Below are positions 8,001 to 16,771 of a stretch of 46,700 bases of DNA, piece after piece. The DNA is taken from contig NZ_LWLS01000091.1 of NCBI RefSeq assembly GCF_001905095.1, forward strand, positions 11,031-57,730, given 5' to 3'. Origin of the DNA: Micromonospora sp. CB01531 (lineage in GTDB: Bacteria > Actinomycetota > Actinomycetes > Mycobacteriales > Micromonosporaceae). Position numbers and translations under genes: made by a program. Every line of letters begins with the position of its first letter. Position 1 is the first letter of the stretch. Below the pieces are notes generated by a model. The model was not told where the DNA came from. It searched no databases and was given only the letters and a program-made list of their open reading frames with translations.

Positions 8001-10616
8001 CTAGCCGCGGAGCGCCCCCGGCAGTGCCGCCCCGTCCACTGTGGTCGACGGGCCGTGGTAGATCGCGTTGAACAGCAGCTTGCTCGGGTCACGAGACCAC
8101 GTACGGAACGTCGGCTCGCTACCGAACGTCACGATCAGACCCTCGCCCATCTGGTGCTTGACGATGTTGGCCTTGCCGTTGAGGTGCTCCCCGCCGATGA
8201 GCCAGCCGCTCTGCAACTGCTCACCGGACTTGGGGAACGAGGAGACCACGTCGCCGCCGGTGACGGTGTACGCCTGATCGCCCTCGCCGAACCACACCGG
8301 CGTGTCCGGGCGCATACCCCAGGCCACCGGGTCTGAGGTGTCGAACCGCTGGCTGAGGATGCTGCCGGGCGAGAAGAACTGGTGCTCGTCGGAGGGAAGC
8401 GCCGGGGTGATCGGCAGCGAGGCTAGCTGGCGCGCGGTCGCCACCGAGTCGCCGATCGCCAGCAGCGTCCCGCCGTCCTCGACGAACTTGCGCAGCTCGG
8501 CCCAGCCAGCCTCGCCAACCCCGTACGCCCAGGACCACTCGGCCGGGTAGCGATCCCGGTTCAGGCCCGAGACGATGTCAGTCCGGCTGATCCCCGCCGG
8601 CAGCACGATCGTGTCGAACTTCGCGTTGAGGTCGCCGGCGAAGTCGGCGGCGACGACCTCGTTGAAGCCGATGCCATACTGCTCGAAGAGCCACTTCATC
8701 CAGCCGCCCGGGATGTTGTTGATGCCCCGGAGGAGGCCGACCCGGGTGTTGTCCTTGAGCTGCTCCGCCGCCACCTGCGGCGCCTGCCCGACGCTGAAGA
8801 CGGGGATGCCTGTCTTCCGGGAGACTTCCTGCAGGGCGGTCTGCGCCGCCTTGCTCGGCTCGACGATCAGTGTGCCCGGGGCGTAGGTACGTCCGCCGGC
8901 CGAGAACTCAGCGCTGGCACGGAAGGTTCCCGCACCGGCCTTCTGCAGCGCGGCGATCATCATCGCCGTGCCGTAGGACTCCGGGCTGACCAGGTAGGCG
9001 CCGTTGCCTCCCGGGTCGCCGGGGAACGCCGGGTTGGCCGGCTGTACCTTCGTGACCGGGGTGGTCGAGGCGGTGAAGGGCTTCGCGACGGTGTCGACAT
9101 AGACGCCCAGGAGCATCGGCAGGGTCTGCGCCGTCACGTCGTACGGGCTCTGCGGCGGGCCGCCCGGGTACTCCCGCAGGTCCGGGTAGCGCTGCACCTC
9201 CAGCAAGGTCTTGGCGAACCGGCCGTAGGGCTGTGCGTAACGGATGACCCAGGAACCGGCCTCGTACCGCTTGCCGTTGGCCGTGAAGGCGGAGGTGGCC
9301 TGCTCGATCTCGACATCGCCGGTCTGCAGGGTGTTCAGCAGCTCGTACGTGGCGAATGGATCCCGCTGACCGGCCGGAACCACGTAGGCGAACGGCTTGT
9401 CGGCGCTCGGGTCCACCGCGTTGCGCTGGGTGCGGTAGAAGTTGTAGAGCCACTCAGTCTTGTACTTGGCGACGTTGCTCAGCGCGCCGAAGACCGCCGT
9501 GTCGAGGTAGTCCACGATTTGGGCCAGCGTCCAGGTGGACTGGTCGTACGGCTCGATGAAGTTGGTGTCCGGCTCTTGCGGACCGATCGGGCCACCGTTG
9601 CTGCTCTTGTAGGTGTAGGCAAGGTCCTGCGCGCTCGCCGCCTCGACGAGGATGCGCGGCGCGCCGTGGTAGGTCATGTACTGGCGCGACGGCGTCCAGT
9701 AGTCGTAGGTCGAGCCCCACTGCACGCCCTTCTTGCCCTCGGCGGTCAGGCTCCGCGAAATTTCCATGCCGAGGGAGTTGGTCTGCTGGACGGTGATGGG
9801 GTCGATGTTCGGGTCGTTCGGCGACAGGTACGGCGGGATGAAGATCCGGCCCCGGCTGTTGCCCATCTGGTGCAGGTTCTGGACGACCTGCGGCTTCCAT
9901 TCGTTCTGCAGGGCGACGCTGATTTGCGTCTCGGGCTGCGTGATCATGAACCAGTCACGGTTGTCGTCGTGCCCGGTGTATTTCTGGTAGAGGTCGGGAT
10001 AGGTGCGAGCGTAGTTCGTTCCCGCGGTTTTGTTGAAGTAGTCGCCCACCCATTTCGTGCCGTCCGGGCTCTGCGCCGGGATGATGAGCAGTACCACGTT
10101 GTCGAGAATCTCCGAAACCGTGGTCGACTTCTCGTCGGCGAGCCGGTGGAGAATGTTCGGAATGACCTGTGCGGTGCCCACCTCGGTTGAGTGGATCGCG
10201 GCTTCCAACAGGAAGACCGATTTGCTCTGCGCGGTGAGTTTCTTGGCCTCCGCCTCGGTCAGGCCGCGCGGATCGGCCAGTCGCAGGTTGCTCTCCTTGA
10301 TCCGGTCGAGTTTCTTCAGGTTGTCCGGCGAACTGACCGTGAGGAGCGGGAAGGGCTGGCCTGTCGCCGTCTTGCCGATCTCCTGGTAAAGCACCTTCTG
10401 GGACTTGTCCGCGACGAGCTTGTAGTACTTGACCAGGTCGTCCCAGCGGGCGAGCTTGCCTTCGGTGCCGAGTGGGAAGCCGAAGAACTGCTCGGGTGTG
10501 GTGATGCGCGGGGCCGCGAGGGCGGTCGAATTCAGAACGAGACTACTGCTTAAGGGCAGGGCCAATGCAAGGAGAGCTGCTGCGGGTAGCAGACCTCTCC
10601 TCTTCCAGGTGCGCAT
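8001..10616 (-). CDS. Secreted M14-family zinc metallocarboxypeptidase
   Basis: 871 residues. Start ATG 10616 is preferred over the in-frame ATG 6 bases upstream because AAGGAG then sits 7 bases away. A signal peptide is clear (KRR, hydrophobic stretch, cleavage near ALAAP). The M14 domain follows at about residues 50-390, with zinc ligands H142 and E145 in AAIHSTEVGTA, the DDNRDW substrate-binding segment, and third ligand H249 in VVQNLHQMGNS. The remainder (about 400-871) has no domain I can name; parts resemble a glutamine-amidotransferase-like fold (GGTLLAIGDS), as in other large M14 proteins. It probably trims peptides in the medium. The stop codon lies inside the perfect palindrome CCGCGGCTAGCCGCGG (7995-8010). 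Confidence 0.92.
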   Translation of the reverse strand: MRTWKRRGLLPAAALLALALPLSSSLVLNSTALAAPRITTPEQFFGFPLGTEGKLARWDDLVKYYKLVADKSQKVLYQEIGKTATGQPFPLLTVSSPDNLKKLDRIKESNLRLADPRGLTEAEAKKLTAQSKSVFLLEAAIHSTEVGTAQVIPNILHRLADEKSTTVSEILDNVVLLIIPAQSPDGTKWVGDYFNKTAGTNYARTYPDLYQKYTGHDDNRDWFMITQPETQISVALQNEWKPQVVQNLHQMGNSRGRIFIPPYLSPNDPNIDPITVQQTNSLGMEISRSLTAEGKKGVQWGSTYDYWTPSRQYMTYHGAPRILVEAASAQDLAYTYKSSNGGPIGPQEPDTNFIEPYDQSTWTLAQIVDYLDTAVFGALSNVAKYKTEWLYNFYRTQRNAVDPSADKPFAYVVPAGQRDPFATYELLNTLQTGDVEIEQATSAFTANGKRYEAGSWVIRYAQPYGRFAKTLLEVQRYPDLREYPGGPPQSPYDVTAQTLPMLLGVYVDTVAKPFTASTTPVTKVQPANPAFPGDPGGNGAYLVSPESYGTAMMIAALQKAGAGTFRASAEFSAGGRTYAPGTLIVEPSKAAQTALQEVSRKTGIPVFSVGQAPQVAAEQLKDNTRVGLLRGINNIPGGWMKWLFEQYGIGFNEVVAADFAGDLNAKFDTIVLPAGISRTDIVSGLNRDRYPAEWSWAYGVGEAGWAELRKFVEDGGTLLAIGDSVATARQLASLPITPALPSDEHQFFSPGSILSQRFDTSDPVAWGMRPDTPVWFGEGDQAYTVTGGDVVSSFPKSGEQLQSGWLIGGEHLNGKANIVKHQMGEGLIVTFGSEPTFRTWSRDPSKLLFNAIYHGPSTTVDGAALPGALRG

Positions 10617-10762
10617 AGACATTCTCCTTGTGCTCGTCGCCGTGCTGAACGAGTGCCGAATCCTGGACGAGGGTCAATTTCTCGGAGTTCCGACGAGTAT
10701 CGAATTCCGGGCAGGGCTAATCACTGCGAGAACCGAATAGTTTCCACCCCCTTTCATGTATA

Positions 10763-10792
10763 GAAATATCAGAATGTGTAAGGTCGGGTCAA
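10763..10792 (-). promoter_or_regulatory. Candidate promoter of the M14 peptidase gene
   Basis: In an unusually AT-rich stretch, the minus strand carries TTGACC (10792-10787) and TATTTC (10768-10763) with 18 bases between. This would give an mRNA leader of about 140 bases before ATG 10616. A housekeeping-sigma promoter is plausible but not proven. Confidence 0.4.
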
Positions 10793-10832
10793 CTTTTTGA
10801 GCATTACTTGAGGTTCGCCGTTCGGGCCGCCC

Positions 10833-11229
10833 GCTCGCCGGACGACCGGCGGTGTCTACCTGGCCACCCAGGCGGCGGTGCGGCGGATGGGCGACGGCGG
10901 CCGGGTCATCAGCATCGGTAGCTGCTTCGCCGAGCGTGTTCCGTACGCCGGGTCAGTCCGTACGCCATGAACAAGAGTGCGCTGATCGGCATGACCCGGG
11001 GTCTGGCCCGCGAGCTCGGCCCGCGTCGCATCACCGTCAACGCGGGCTCGACCGACACGGACATGAACCCGGCCAGCGGCGACGGCGCCGACCACGACGC
11101 AGCTTCATCGCCCTAGGGCACTACGCCGAGCCTGCGGACGTCGCGGCCACGGTGAGCCACCTCGCCGGCCCGGACGGCCGGTACATCACCGGCGCGTCGA
11201 TCGCCGTAGACGGCGGATCTGCCGCCTGA
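10833..11229 (+). pseudogene. Short-chain dehydrogenase remnant (frameshifted, 5' truncated)
   Basis: Three frames join into an SDR. GVYLATQAAVRRMGDGGRVI then SIGS are followed, after a frame change near 10955, by YAMNKSALIGMTRGLARELG (the YxxxK active-site helix) and ITVN. After another shift near 11098 comes FIALGHYAEPADVAATVSHL and the family-typical ITGASIAVDGG end. The N-terminal TGxxxGIG nucleotide-binding half is missing upstream of about 10830. With two shifts and no N-terminus it cannot be active. It is adjacent to a frameshifted SMR gene and a truncated TetR gene, which may once have formed one cluster. Confidence 0.8.
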
Positions 11230-11310
11230 GTCCGTCGTTCACGGCCGCCGACCACCGGTGCCGAACCGGCACTCGTGCGCGGCACCCGCCCACTCCGAAA
11301 GGGAACACCC

Positions 11311-11631
11311 CGTGGCCTGGATCATTCTCATCGCCGCCGGCGCCTGCTCGAGGTGGTGTGGGCGACCGCGCTCAAACACACCGAGGGGTTCACCCGCTTC
11401 TGGCCTTCGGCGCTGGCCGTCTCCACCGCCGCGCTGAGTTTCGTGCTGCTGTCGTGGGCCATGAAGAACCTGCCCGTCGGGACCGGGTACGCGGTGTGGG
11501 TGGGCATCGGTGCCGTCGGCGTGGTCGTCGCCGGTATCGTCGCCCTGGGCGAAAGCGCCTCACCGCAGCGGTTCGCTTTCCTCGCCCTGATCCTCGTCGG
11601 GATCATCGGCCTGAAGGTCATGGAGGGCTGA
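11311..11631 (+). pseudogene. SMR-family exporter (SugE/Gdx-like), frameshifted
   Basis: GTG 11311 begins MAWIILIAAG, the usual SMR N-terminus. One base then appears lost near 11340, and the rest continues in another frame as LLEVVWATALKHTEGFTRFW through to GIIGLKVMEG at a TGA. Together they make a normal-length, four-helix SMR subunit of about 107 residues. The essential Glu in LLEVVWA and the TEGFTR segment favour the SugE/Gdx (guanidinium exporter) branch over EmrE. No guanidine riboswitch was seen in the 80 bases upstream. The single lesion may be a real mutation or a sequencing error. If corrected, the gene would be intact. Confidence 0.75.
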
Positions 11632-11812
11632 ACCCTTCAGCGGGACCCCGGCTCCGCCGCCTGCCGGCCTTGATGGGCAGACTGCTCTGCGGCAGTTGGG
11701 CAAGACCGACCCGCGGTTCGCCGGATCGGGGGATCCTGTGTGGGATTGAAGCGGTTGCCCGAGTTCACCGGTGCACGGTTCGGCGGTTGCGAGCCAGGAA
11801 AGGACGCAGACA

Positions 11813-12070
11813 TTGGGTATGCGAGGACGGCCACGTACCTTCGACCGAACCGCTGCCCTCGACCGGGCCATGCAGGTTTTCTGGGAGCGGGGCTACGAAG
11901 GCGCCTCCCTCACGGACTTGACCACGGCCATGGGCATCGCCTCCCCCAGTCTGTATGCCGCATTCGGAAACAAGGAGGCGCTGTTCCGGGAGGCGGTCGC
12001 CCATTACAACGCCACGCACGGCGCCGTGCCGCAACGGCCGCTGCCCGCGCCGGGCAGCCAATACGGCGGG
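11813..12070 (+). pseudogene. TetR-family regulator truncated at an IS607 junction
   Basis: From TTG 11813 (or ATG 11819), behind AGGAAAGGAC, the frame encodes RGRPRTFDRTAALDRAMQVF, GYEGASLTDLTTAMGIAS and SLYAAFGNKEALFREAV. This is a complete TetR DNA-binding domain (about residues 1-65) and the start of the ligand domain. Homology stops near 12070, where IS607 tnpB sequence begins on the opposite strand; the frame then runs on to 12133 in unrelated sequence. Full TetR proteins are about 190-200 residues, so the dimerisation/ligand domain is gone. It may originally have controlled the neighbouring SMR and SDR genes. Confidence 0.8.
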
Positions 12071-12074
12071 AACG

Positions 12075-12579
12075 TCATCGCGCCAGACCCAGCCGGAAGT
12101 CGTCCGACGTCGGCCACACCGGTGGCCGGGTAACGTCCACCGAGTTCCAGGTGATCGACAGGTCATCGAACTTCTGGCGATTGACTTCCAGATGCTCCCC
12201 GGCGAGAGCGCGCCCCGCCTGCTCCTGGACCATCCGCACGATCCAGTCATTGACCGTCACACCCTCCGGGGCGGTGGTGGCCCAGCCCAGGCGCCGCAAC
12301 GCCATCCACGCCTGCGACGGCAACTTCCGATCGCTCGCGTCCACCCCGGAAGCCAACACCGCCACATCCACGGCGTTCCACCGCTCAGCCAACAAGCCGG
12401 ACCATCCCCGCCACCAGATCAGCACACCAACCGATCCGTCGCGCAAGCACCGCCCGGGACAACACGTCACCGGTCTTCTCGTCCACCCCTGAACGAAGCA
12501 AGACACGGGCAGAGGCGGTACGGGAGGCCTCGCCCCCGGCCGGCGGCAGCCTCCGGCTCACCGGTCGCTGGCCTGGCAT
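12075..12579 (-). pseudogene. IS607 TnpB-related protein remnant
   Basis: The first frame gives EASRTASARVLLRSGVDEKT, GDVLSRAVLARRIGWCADLV and AGMVRLVG, then a stop. After a shift near 12390 the other frame continues as LLAERWNAVDVAVLASGVDA, PSQAWMALRRLGW and VVNDWIVRMVQEQAGRAL-like sequence (VTVNDWIVRMVQEQAGRAL), ending at 12075. This pattern matches the N-terminal part of the TnpB-related proteins carried by actinobacterial IS607 elements. The catalytic RuvC-like C-terminal part is absent, cut off at the TetR junction. It overlaps the end of tnpA by 22 bases. Confidence 0.65.
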
Positions 12580-13175
12580 TGCCCGGACTCGGCCAGCAGA
12601 CGACGCCGGTTCTCCGCCGACCGCATCCCGTACAAGCGCCCCGCGAACGTCGTGACCAACGAAGCAAAGTCCTGCAGCAACTCCTCCCGTCCGCCGAGCT
12701 TGTTCGGATGGAGCACCTCGAGGGTGGCGCCGTGCACGGCCAGCAAGTGTTTGAGCCAGCCGACACCGAAGCGTGCAAGCCGGTCCTCATGCGTCACCCG
12801 CACCACGGTGACACTTCCGTCGGCGACGGCTCGCAGCAGCCGGTTCAGGCCAGGCCGGTCCTCTCGCAGGCCCGACGCCCGGTCACGGAACACCTTCACG
12901 ACCTCGCCGGTGGACGTAGTCCGCAGCTCATGCTCCTGAGCCTCCAACGAGGACTCCTGCCCACTGGAGCCAGAGACCCGCACGTACAAGCCCTCCAACC
13001 GAAGGCGCGCACCGCCGCCAGTGGGAACCTTCATCGCCTCGACATCGATCGAGGAGAACCGACGCTCACGGCCCACCCACGTCACCGGAATCTTCCCCGA
13101 ATCAGCCCACAGGCGAAGCGTCACCGGGTGAACACCAAGACGCTTCGCGGCCTTCGCAAGCCGAAGAAGTTCCAC
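12558..13175 (-). CDS. tnpA: IS607 TnpA serine recombinase
   Basis: 205 residues from a GTG start (AGGATGAC upstream). The N-terminal MerR-like helix-turn-helix (ELLRLAKAAKRLGVHPVTLR, about residues 2-50) is followed by a serine-resolvase catalytic domain. That domain begins LEGLYVRVSGSSGQESSLEA (nucleophile Ser about 69-71) and carries the conserved Arg-rich DRASGLREDRPGLNRLL and VTHEDRLARFG segments. This HTH-first order is diagnostic of IS607 TnpA. The frame is complete, so recombinase activity is possible even though its tnpB partner is broken. Confidence 0.92.
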   Translation of the reverse strand: MELLRLAKAAKRLGVHPVTLRLWADSGKIPVTWVGRERRFSSIDVEAMKVPTGGGARLRLEGLYVRVSGSSGQESSLEAQEHELRTTSTGEVVKVFRDRASGLREDRPGLNRLLRAVADGSVTVVRVTHEDRLARFGVGWLKHLLAVHGATLEVLHPNKLGGREELLQDFASLVTTFAGRLYGMRSAENRRRLLAESGQCQASDR

Positions 13176-13254
13176 ACGGTCATCCTATGATCAATGAGGA
13201 TTCTTAATCAAATTGGTCAGCCTTGCTCGATCCGACATCGTCTGATTGTCATCA

Positions 13255-13623
13255 TCACCTGTCAGCACGGCGAAGCATCGCGTCTGTTTCGGGATCGGGC
13301 ATGAGCTCCCGAACCTCTTGCGCGCAGCGGCAAGCGCCGGCAATCTTGGCGGCCCACGTCACCGCCTCCTCGCGTGAGGCCACGTCGACGACCACGAACC
13401 CGCCAATGACCTCCTTGGTCTCCGGGTAAGGGCCATCGGTGACCATCCCGTCCGTGGCCACAACGCTCGCCCTCTGGCGTTCGAGTCCAGCGCCGAACAC
13501 AAACACGCCGGCGTTCACGGCCTCCTGGACCACCGCGTGCGAGGCCTTGCCCACGTCGGGCCAATCCTCGTCGGGGATGTGGTCCATCGCGCCGTCATTG
13601 AACGAGATCAAGTACCGCGTCAT
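13255..13623 (-). CDS. YCII/DGPF-domain protein
   Basis: 122 residues from ATG 13623, where GGGAG lies 8 bases upstream; longer in-frame ATGs (for example 13818) give non-homologous leader sequence. The start MTRYLISFNDGAMDHIP and the DGMVTDGPYPETKEVIGGF core with the D-G-P-x(2)-E-x-K-E motif identify a YCII-related (PhnB/DGPF) protein. Members are about 110-125 residues and often sit next to ECF sigma factor genes. Here no intact sigma gene is adjacent. The biochemical role is not known; a small dimeric ferredoxin-like fold is expected. Confidence 0.88.
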   Translation of the reverse strand: MTRYLISFNDGAMDHIPDEDWPDVGKASHAVVQEAVNAGVFVFGAGLERQRASVVATDGMVTDGPYPETKEVIGGFVVVDVASREEAVTWAAKIAGACRCAQEVRELMPDPETDAMLRRADR

Positions 13624-13931
13624 CCCATAACTCCCTTGTCCCGGCGGCCTCGTCCAGCCGCCTCTCGCCTTTCTACGAACGACTCGCCCCAGATCCGACG
13701 CCATGCCAGAAGAATTCTCACGGGATCTCCGCCGCTCGGCGCCCACGGGCGTCAAGTCGCCCGTGTTCGCGGGGATCATTGCCGCCGCCACCGGCCACGA
13801 ATAGTCCCACACACTCATGTGCCGCGGTCCGCGCGCTATGCGGCGTCACGAGATGCTGACTCGGCCGGCATACCCACATAACCGATGAGCGGATGCGAGC
13901 GTGGATCAACCAGCATAATGTGCTGGCCCGG

Positions 13932-14240
13932 CTAATTCTCCCACCTGAACAGCTCAGGATGCTTAGCCGCCTCCGCTTGGAGGCGGGGAAGGTCTGCCGC
14001 GTGGAGGGTTACGAGGCCACAACTGACGCAGGCCAAAGCGCGGACTGACGTCACGTCTCGAGTGCCCCATCCTCGCCGCGATGGCCGCCACAACCGGATG
14101 CTCTGCTGGTCTATGTCGGTACGTACGCCCGTAGCCACGCGGGTGCCTCCACACGTAGGGCAGGGCGAAGTCGGCGTTGGCAGATTCTCGGCCACGGCGG
14201 TATGTCTACCAGCCAGAGACAACGGCTGTCCCATCCGCAC
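13932..14240 (-). CDS. Zinc-ribbon hypothetical protein
   Basis: 102 residues if ATG 14240 is used. The residues that look conserved begin at TSPCPTCGGTRV, so a later GTG (14195) is possible. Two Cys pairs, CPTC and CVSCG, about 45 residues apart can form one zinc ribbon. The middle region (WRPSRRGWGTRDVTSVRALA) and the end (DLPRLQAEAAKHPELFRWEN) look like a compact small protein. No known family was recognised. It lies alone between the YCII gene and the DUF1330 remnant, with no strong ribosome-binding site. Confidence 0.5.
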   Translation of the reverse strand: MRMGQPLSLAGRHTAVAENLPTPTSPCPTCGGTRVATGVRTDIDQQSIRLWRPSRRGWGTRDVTSVRALACVSCGLVTLHAADLPRLQAEAAKHPELFRWEN

Positions 14241-14499
14241 ATAGCCGCGATCCGAGCATTACGGATCGTGACCACTTGCGCCCGGAGGGGACGTCCGGAC
14301 ATGGCCGATGAGCGGGGCGGCCATGACCGCCCGGGCCTGCCAATGCGAATTGCGCTGCTGTTTGGATGGTGGTAACCGAGGCGGTCCAGCCCGGCTGGAC
14401 CAAGGCGGTGCCCCTTGGCGCGCCCGGCACCAGGACCATGGTGGCGTTGAAGCGTGCACCCTGCCGATGGTGGGCGGGTGCTGACGCGTCGCTCGGTGT

Positions 14500-14775
14500 A
14501 GAGGGCAGCCGGGCCGCCCTGACCCGGAGGACCGGGCGGTCCGTGGCGGACGCCCGGTCCCCGGAGGGCTCCCGGTATTCAGGGGAGCAGGTCCAGCGCT
14601 CGAAGTGTTGCCTGTTCTCGAACGCCATCGGGATGACCTTTTCCTGTTGTCAGGCGCTCCAGCGCCTCGTCGCGGCGAGGAGTCGTCTCCGGTACTACTT
14701 CATGAACGCCGGGGCGTACGTTTCGTAGCGGTCCTGGTCGTGGATCGTGAGCTGTGCCAGAGCAGGTCATCGCGG
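14500..14775 (-). pseudogene. DUF1330-family remnant
   Basis: One leftward frame reads LAQLTIHDQDRYETYAPAFM, K, TAG stop, YRRRLLAA, a TGA stop, QQEKVIPMAFENRQHFERW and SPEYREPSGDRASATD. This follows the DUF1330 (dimeric ferredoxin-like) pattern of about 95 residues, in which the HDRDRYxxY and MAFPDxxxFExWxxSPEYR blocks are conserved. Two in-frame stops, a shortened centre and an out-of-frame start show decay. An ATG at 14628 opens a longer frame, but only its first 35 residues or so are family-like. The rest of 14241-14885 holds nothing else except the hexamer repeat at 14824. Confidence 0.65.
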
Positions 14776-14823
14776 CATGTTGCCAGCCGGTGATCGTGCG
14801 CACCGTGGCACTGGTTTGTTGAC

Positions 14824-14849
14824 GGTGCCGGTGCCGGTGCCGGTGCCGG
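14824..14849. repeat. (GGTGCC)4 hexamer repeat
   Basis: Four tandem GGTGCC units lie in the region downstream of the subtilisin gene. The same hexamer array appears inside coding sequence near 19248-19275 (Thr-Gly repeats) and 43982-44002 (Pro-Val repeats). Confidence 0.8.
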
Positions 14850-14885
14850 CTGAACTCGCTACTGCGCCGTTGAGCTGATCGGCCG

Positions 14886-16355
14886 TCAGGCAGGTGTCGC
14901 CCCCAGCCGTACCGCTGAGGCGTACACGTCGACGAGGCCGGTTCCCTTGTCAACTGCGGTGGTGTAGGGCCCGACGGTCTGGTAGGCCGCGCCGTCCGTG
15001 AACTTGTACGCCGTGGCCTTGAGCGCGTCCTCGACCTGGGCCGGGGTCGCGTTCGGTGCGACCTGGAACAGTTGGGTGACGATGCCCACGACATGCGGGG
15101 TTGCCATCGAGGTACCGCTGATCGTGTTGAACGTGCCGAGATCCAGGAGCCCGGGGCCGTTGCGCGGGTCCAGACCGGTCGAGCAGATCAGCAGGTACGG
15201 CCGGCAGGCCGAGGTGATGTTCGATCCGGGTGCCGAGACGTCCGGGTAGGTCTCCGGGTGTCCCGCCGCCCCGCGGCTGGAGAACGTCGACACGCTACCG
15301 TCGCGGGTGCCGGTGCCATGATCGTCGTAGGAGGCGACCATGATGATGCCCGGAGTGGGGTCCTGACCCGGAGGGTTGGTGGCGCTGTTGTCCGGGCCGT
15401 CGTTGCCGGCCGCCCAGACGGTGACGACACCCTCGGCGGCCAGCGCCCGTTGCAACTTGGTGGTCGCCGAGTTCGGATCGAACGCCCCACCGCCAGTGGG
15501 GCCGTACGAGTTGTTGCTCACCTTGATCGGCGGGCAACCCGCGCACGGGTTCAGGTGATGCTCGAGCACCCAGTTCAGCGCGCTGTCCGCACCGAAGATG
15601 CTCAGTCCCGCGCCGACAGACAGGCTGATCAGCGTGGCGTCAGGGGCAGCGCCGTGCAGCCGGGTGCCGTCGGTGAGCGTCGTGTCCCGCCCGGCGACGA
15701 TCCCCGCGACGTGTGTGCCGTGCCCGCCGGCCGACAGCGTGTCGGTGTCGTTGACCGCGGTCAGGTCGAGGAAACACGAGTCGTTGGGGAGCGGGAGCGG
15801 CAGACCCAGGTCGGTGAGCGGGCCGCAGATGTTCTTCAGATTGAGCTTCACTGCGCTGCTACCGTCCGCGTTGCGGAAGAACGGGTGCGTGTCGTCCACG
15901 CCCGTGTCGATGATCGCCGCCGACACGCCACGGCCGTTGACCGGCCGTCCCTGTCCGTCGCGCAGCTCAGCGCGCGCCTGCTCGCCTCGGGTAGCGACGT
16001 TCGAGGTCGACAGGTGCAGCTGCAGCGGCTGGTCACCTTCGACGTACGTGACACCGGCATGACCGCGAACGGCCGCGATCTGCTCGGCGGTGCCGCGCGC
16101 AACCGCGACACCGATCTTGTTCCAGGTGGTGACGAGTGTGAGGCCGGTGTCGGCGGCCGCCTGCCGGGCCGTGCCGATGCTCGTACCGTGCACAAACACC
16201 GGGATCGTGCCGGAGGCTGTCGTCAGCGTCCGCGCCAGGGAACTGGATATCGGGGCGAGTGGGTTGCTCGCCTGCGCCGGCGCGACCGGCGCGACCGGCG
16301 CGACGAGCGCGGCGGCAAGGACGCCGGCGATCAGGACGGGGGTGGTTCGAGGCAT
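14886..16355 (-). CDS. Secreted S8 subtilisin-like serine protease
   Basis: 489 residues; AGGAGG lies upstream of the ATG. A signal peptide (residues 1-29, ending PAQAS) and an inhibitor-like propeptide (about 48-112) precede the catalytic domain. The triad is clear: D150 in AAIIDTGVDD, H212 in GGHGTHVAGIVAG and S416 in GTSMATPH, with oxyanion N318 in WAAGNDGP. Four Cys in pairs (NICG...DSCF, NPCAGCPP) plus two near 384-391 suggest disulfides, as expected for an exported enzyme. The domain ends soon after the Ser block, so there is no C-terminal accessory domain. It probably degrades extracellular protein alongside the M14 peptidase and asparaginase upstream. Confidence 0.96.
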   Translation of the reverse strand: MPRTTPVLIAGVLAAALVAPVAPVAPAQASNPLAPISSSLARTLTTASGTIPVFVHGTSIGTARQAAADTGLTLVTTWNKIGVAVARGTAEQIAAVRGHAGVTYVEGDQPLQLHLSTSNVATRGEQARAELRDGQGRPVNGRGVSAAIIDTGVDDTHPFFRNADGSSAVKLNLKNICGPLTDLGLPLPLPNDSCFLDLTAVNDTDTLSAGGHGTHVAGIVAGRDTTLTDGTRLHGAAPDATLISLSVGAGLSIFGADSALNWVLEHHLNPCAGCPPIKVSNNSYGPTGGGAFDPNSATTKLQRALAAEGVVTVWAAGNDGPDNSATNPPGQDPTPGIIMVASYDDHGTGTRDGSVSTFSSRGAAGHPETYPDVSAPGSNITSACRPYLLICSTGLDPRNGPGLLDLGTFNTISGTSMATPHVVGIVTQLFQVAPNATPAQVEDALKATAYKFTDGAAYQTVGPYTTAVDKGTGLVDVYASAVRLGATPA

Positions 16356-16771
16356 GTGGGGCCTCCTCTGGGAGCCTATGTGACGCTATCTATGGCCTAC
16401 ATCGGCGATCACCAAACTTATGCAACACGGCTACGTCCTAAGGGCGCGAATGCGTACGGAGCCACCCCCTCGCACTGCAGGCGTGAGGGGTACCGAGGCC
16501 TTACACGACCTGGAAGGTCCGACGTCCGGATCTGCCGCCGTCCGTGCGTGCTGGCCGATCAAGAGCGGTCACGGTCGGTAGCTGGCTGCTGAGTCGAGCG
16601 GGCATCCTGGCCCAGCGCACCGAAACCTTCCCGCCCTGGCCCCGGTCGACCACCAGGTCGACGCAACAAACAGCCCGCCCAACGCCACGACGTGCACATC
16701 AGCCCACGCGCGAGAAGGAAACCGAAGACCTCCACCGCTCCCCGCCCACGCCGCACGGGTTAAAGATCAAG
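16356..16771. other. Intergenic, no gene recognised
   Basis: About 415 bases between the subtilisin start and the CadD stop. It should contain the subtilisin promoter; TTGCAT near 16420 on the minus strand is a weak -35 candidate. Open frames exist on both strands, but none has a recognisable domain or ribosome-binding site. Confidence 0.5.

Larger units (their letters stand above)
12075..13200 (-). mobile_element. IS607-family element, partial (tnpA plus tnpB remnant)
   Basis: A serine-resolvase tnpA (12558-13175) is followed on the same strand by a decayed tnpB-like gene (12075-12579). This order is typical of IS607. The left edge abuts the truncated TetR gene near 12070-12075. The right edge is near 13180-13250, where an AT-richer stretch occurs. 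IS607 makes no terminal inverted repeats and no clear target duplication, so the exact ends cannot be read. Confidence 0.75.

Noticed and set aside
11230..11310. Possible guanidine riboswitch upstream of the SugE/Gdx-like gene
   Set aside because: No ykkC or mini-ykkC motif (paired ACGR hairpins) could be found in this short leader.
13870..13925. Minus-strand peptide-like frame (LVDPRSHPLIGYVGMP)
   Set aside because: Only about 22 codons, no ribosome-binding site and no recognisable family; it may be a fossil but is not supportable.
14824..14849. Tandem hexamers as a CRISPR-like array
   Set aside because: Units are 6 bp without spacers, so this is a simple repeat; no CRISPR array or cas gene is seen in the window.
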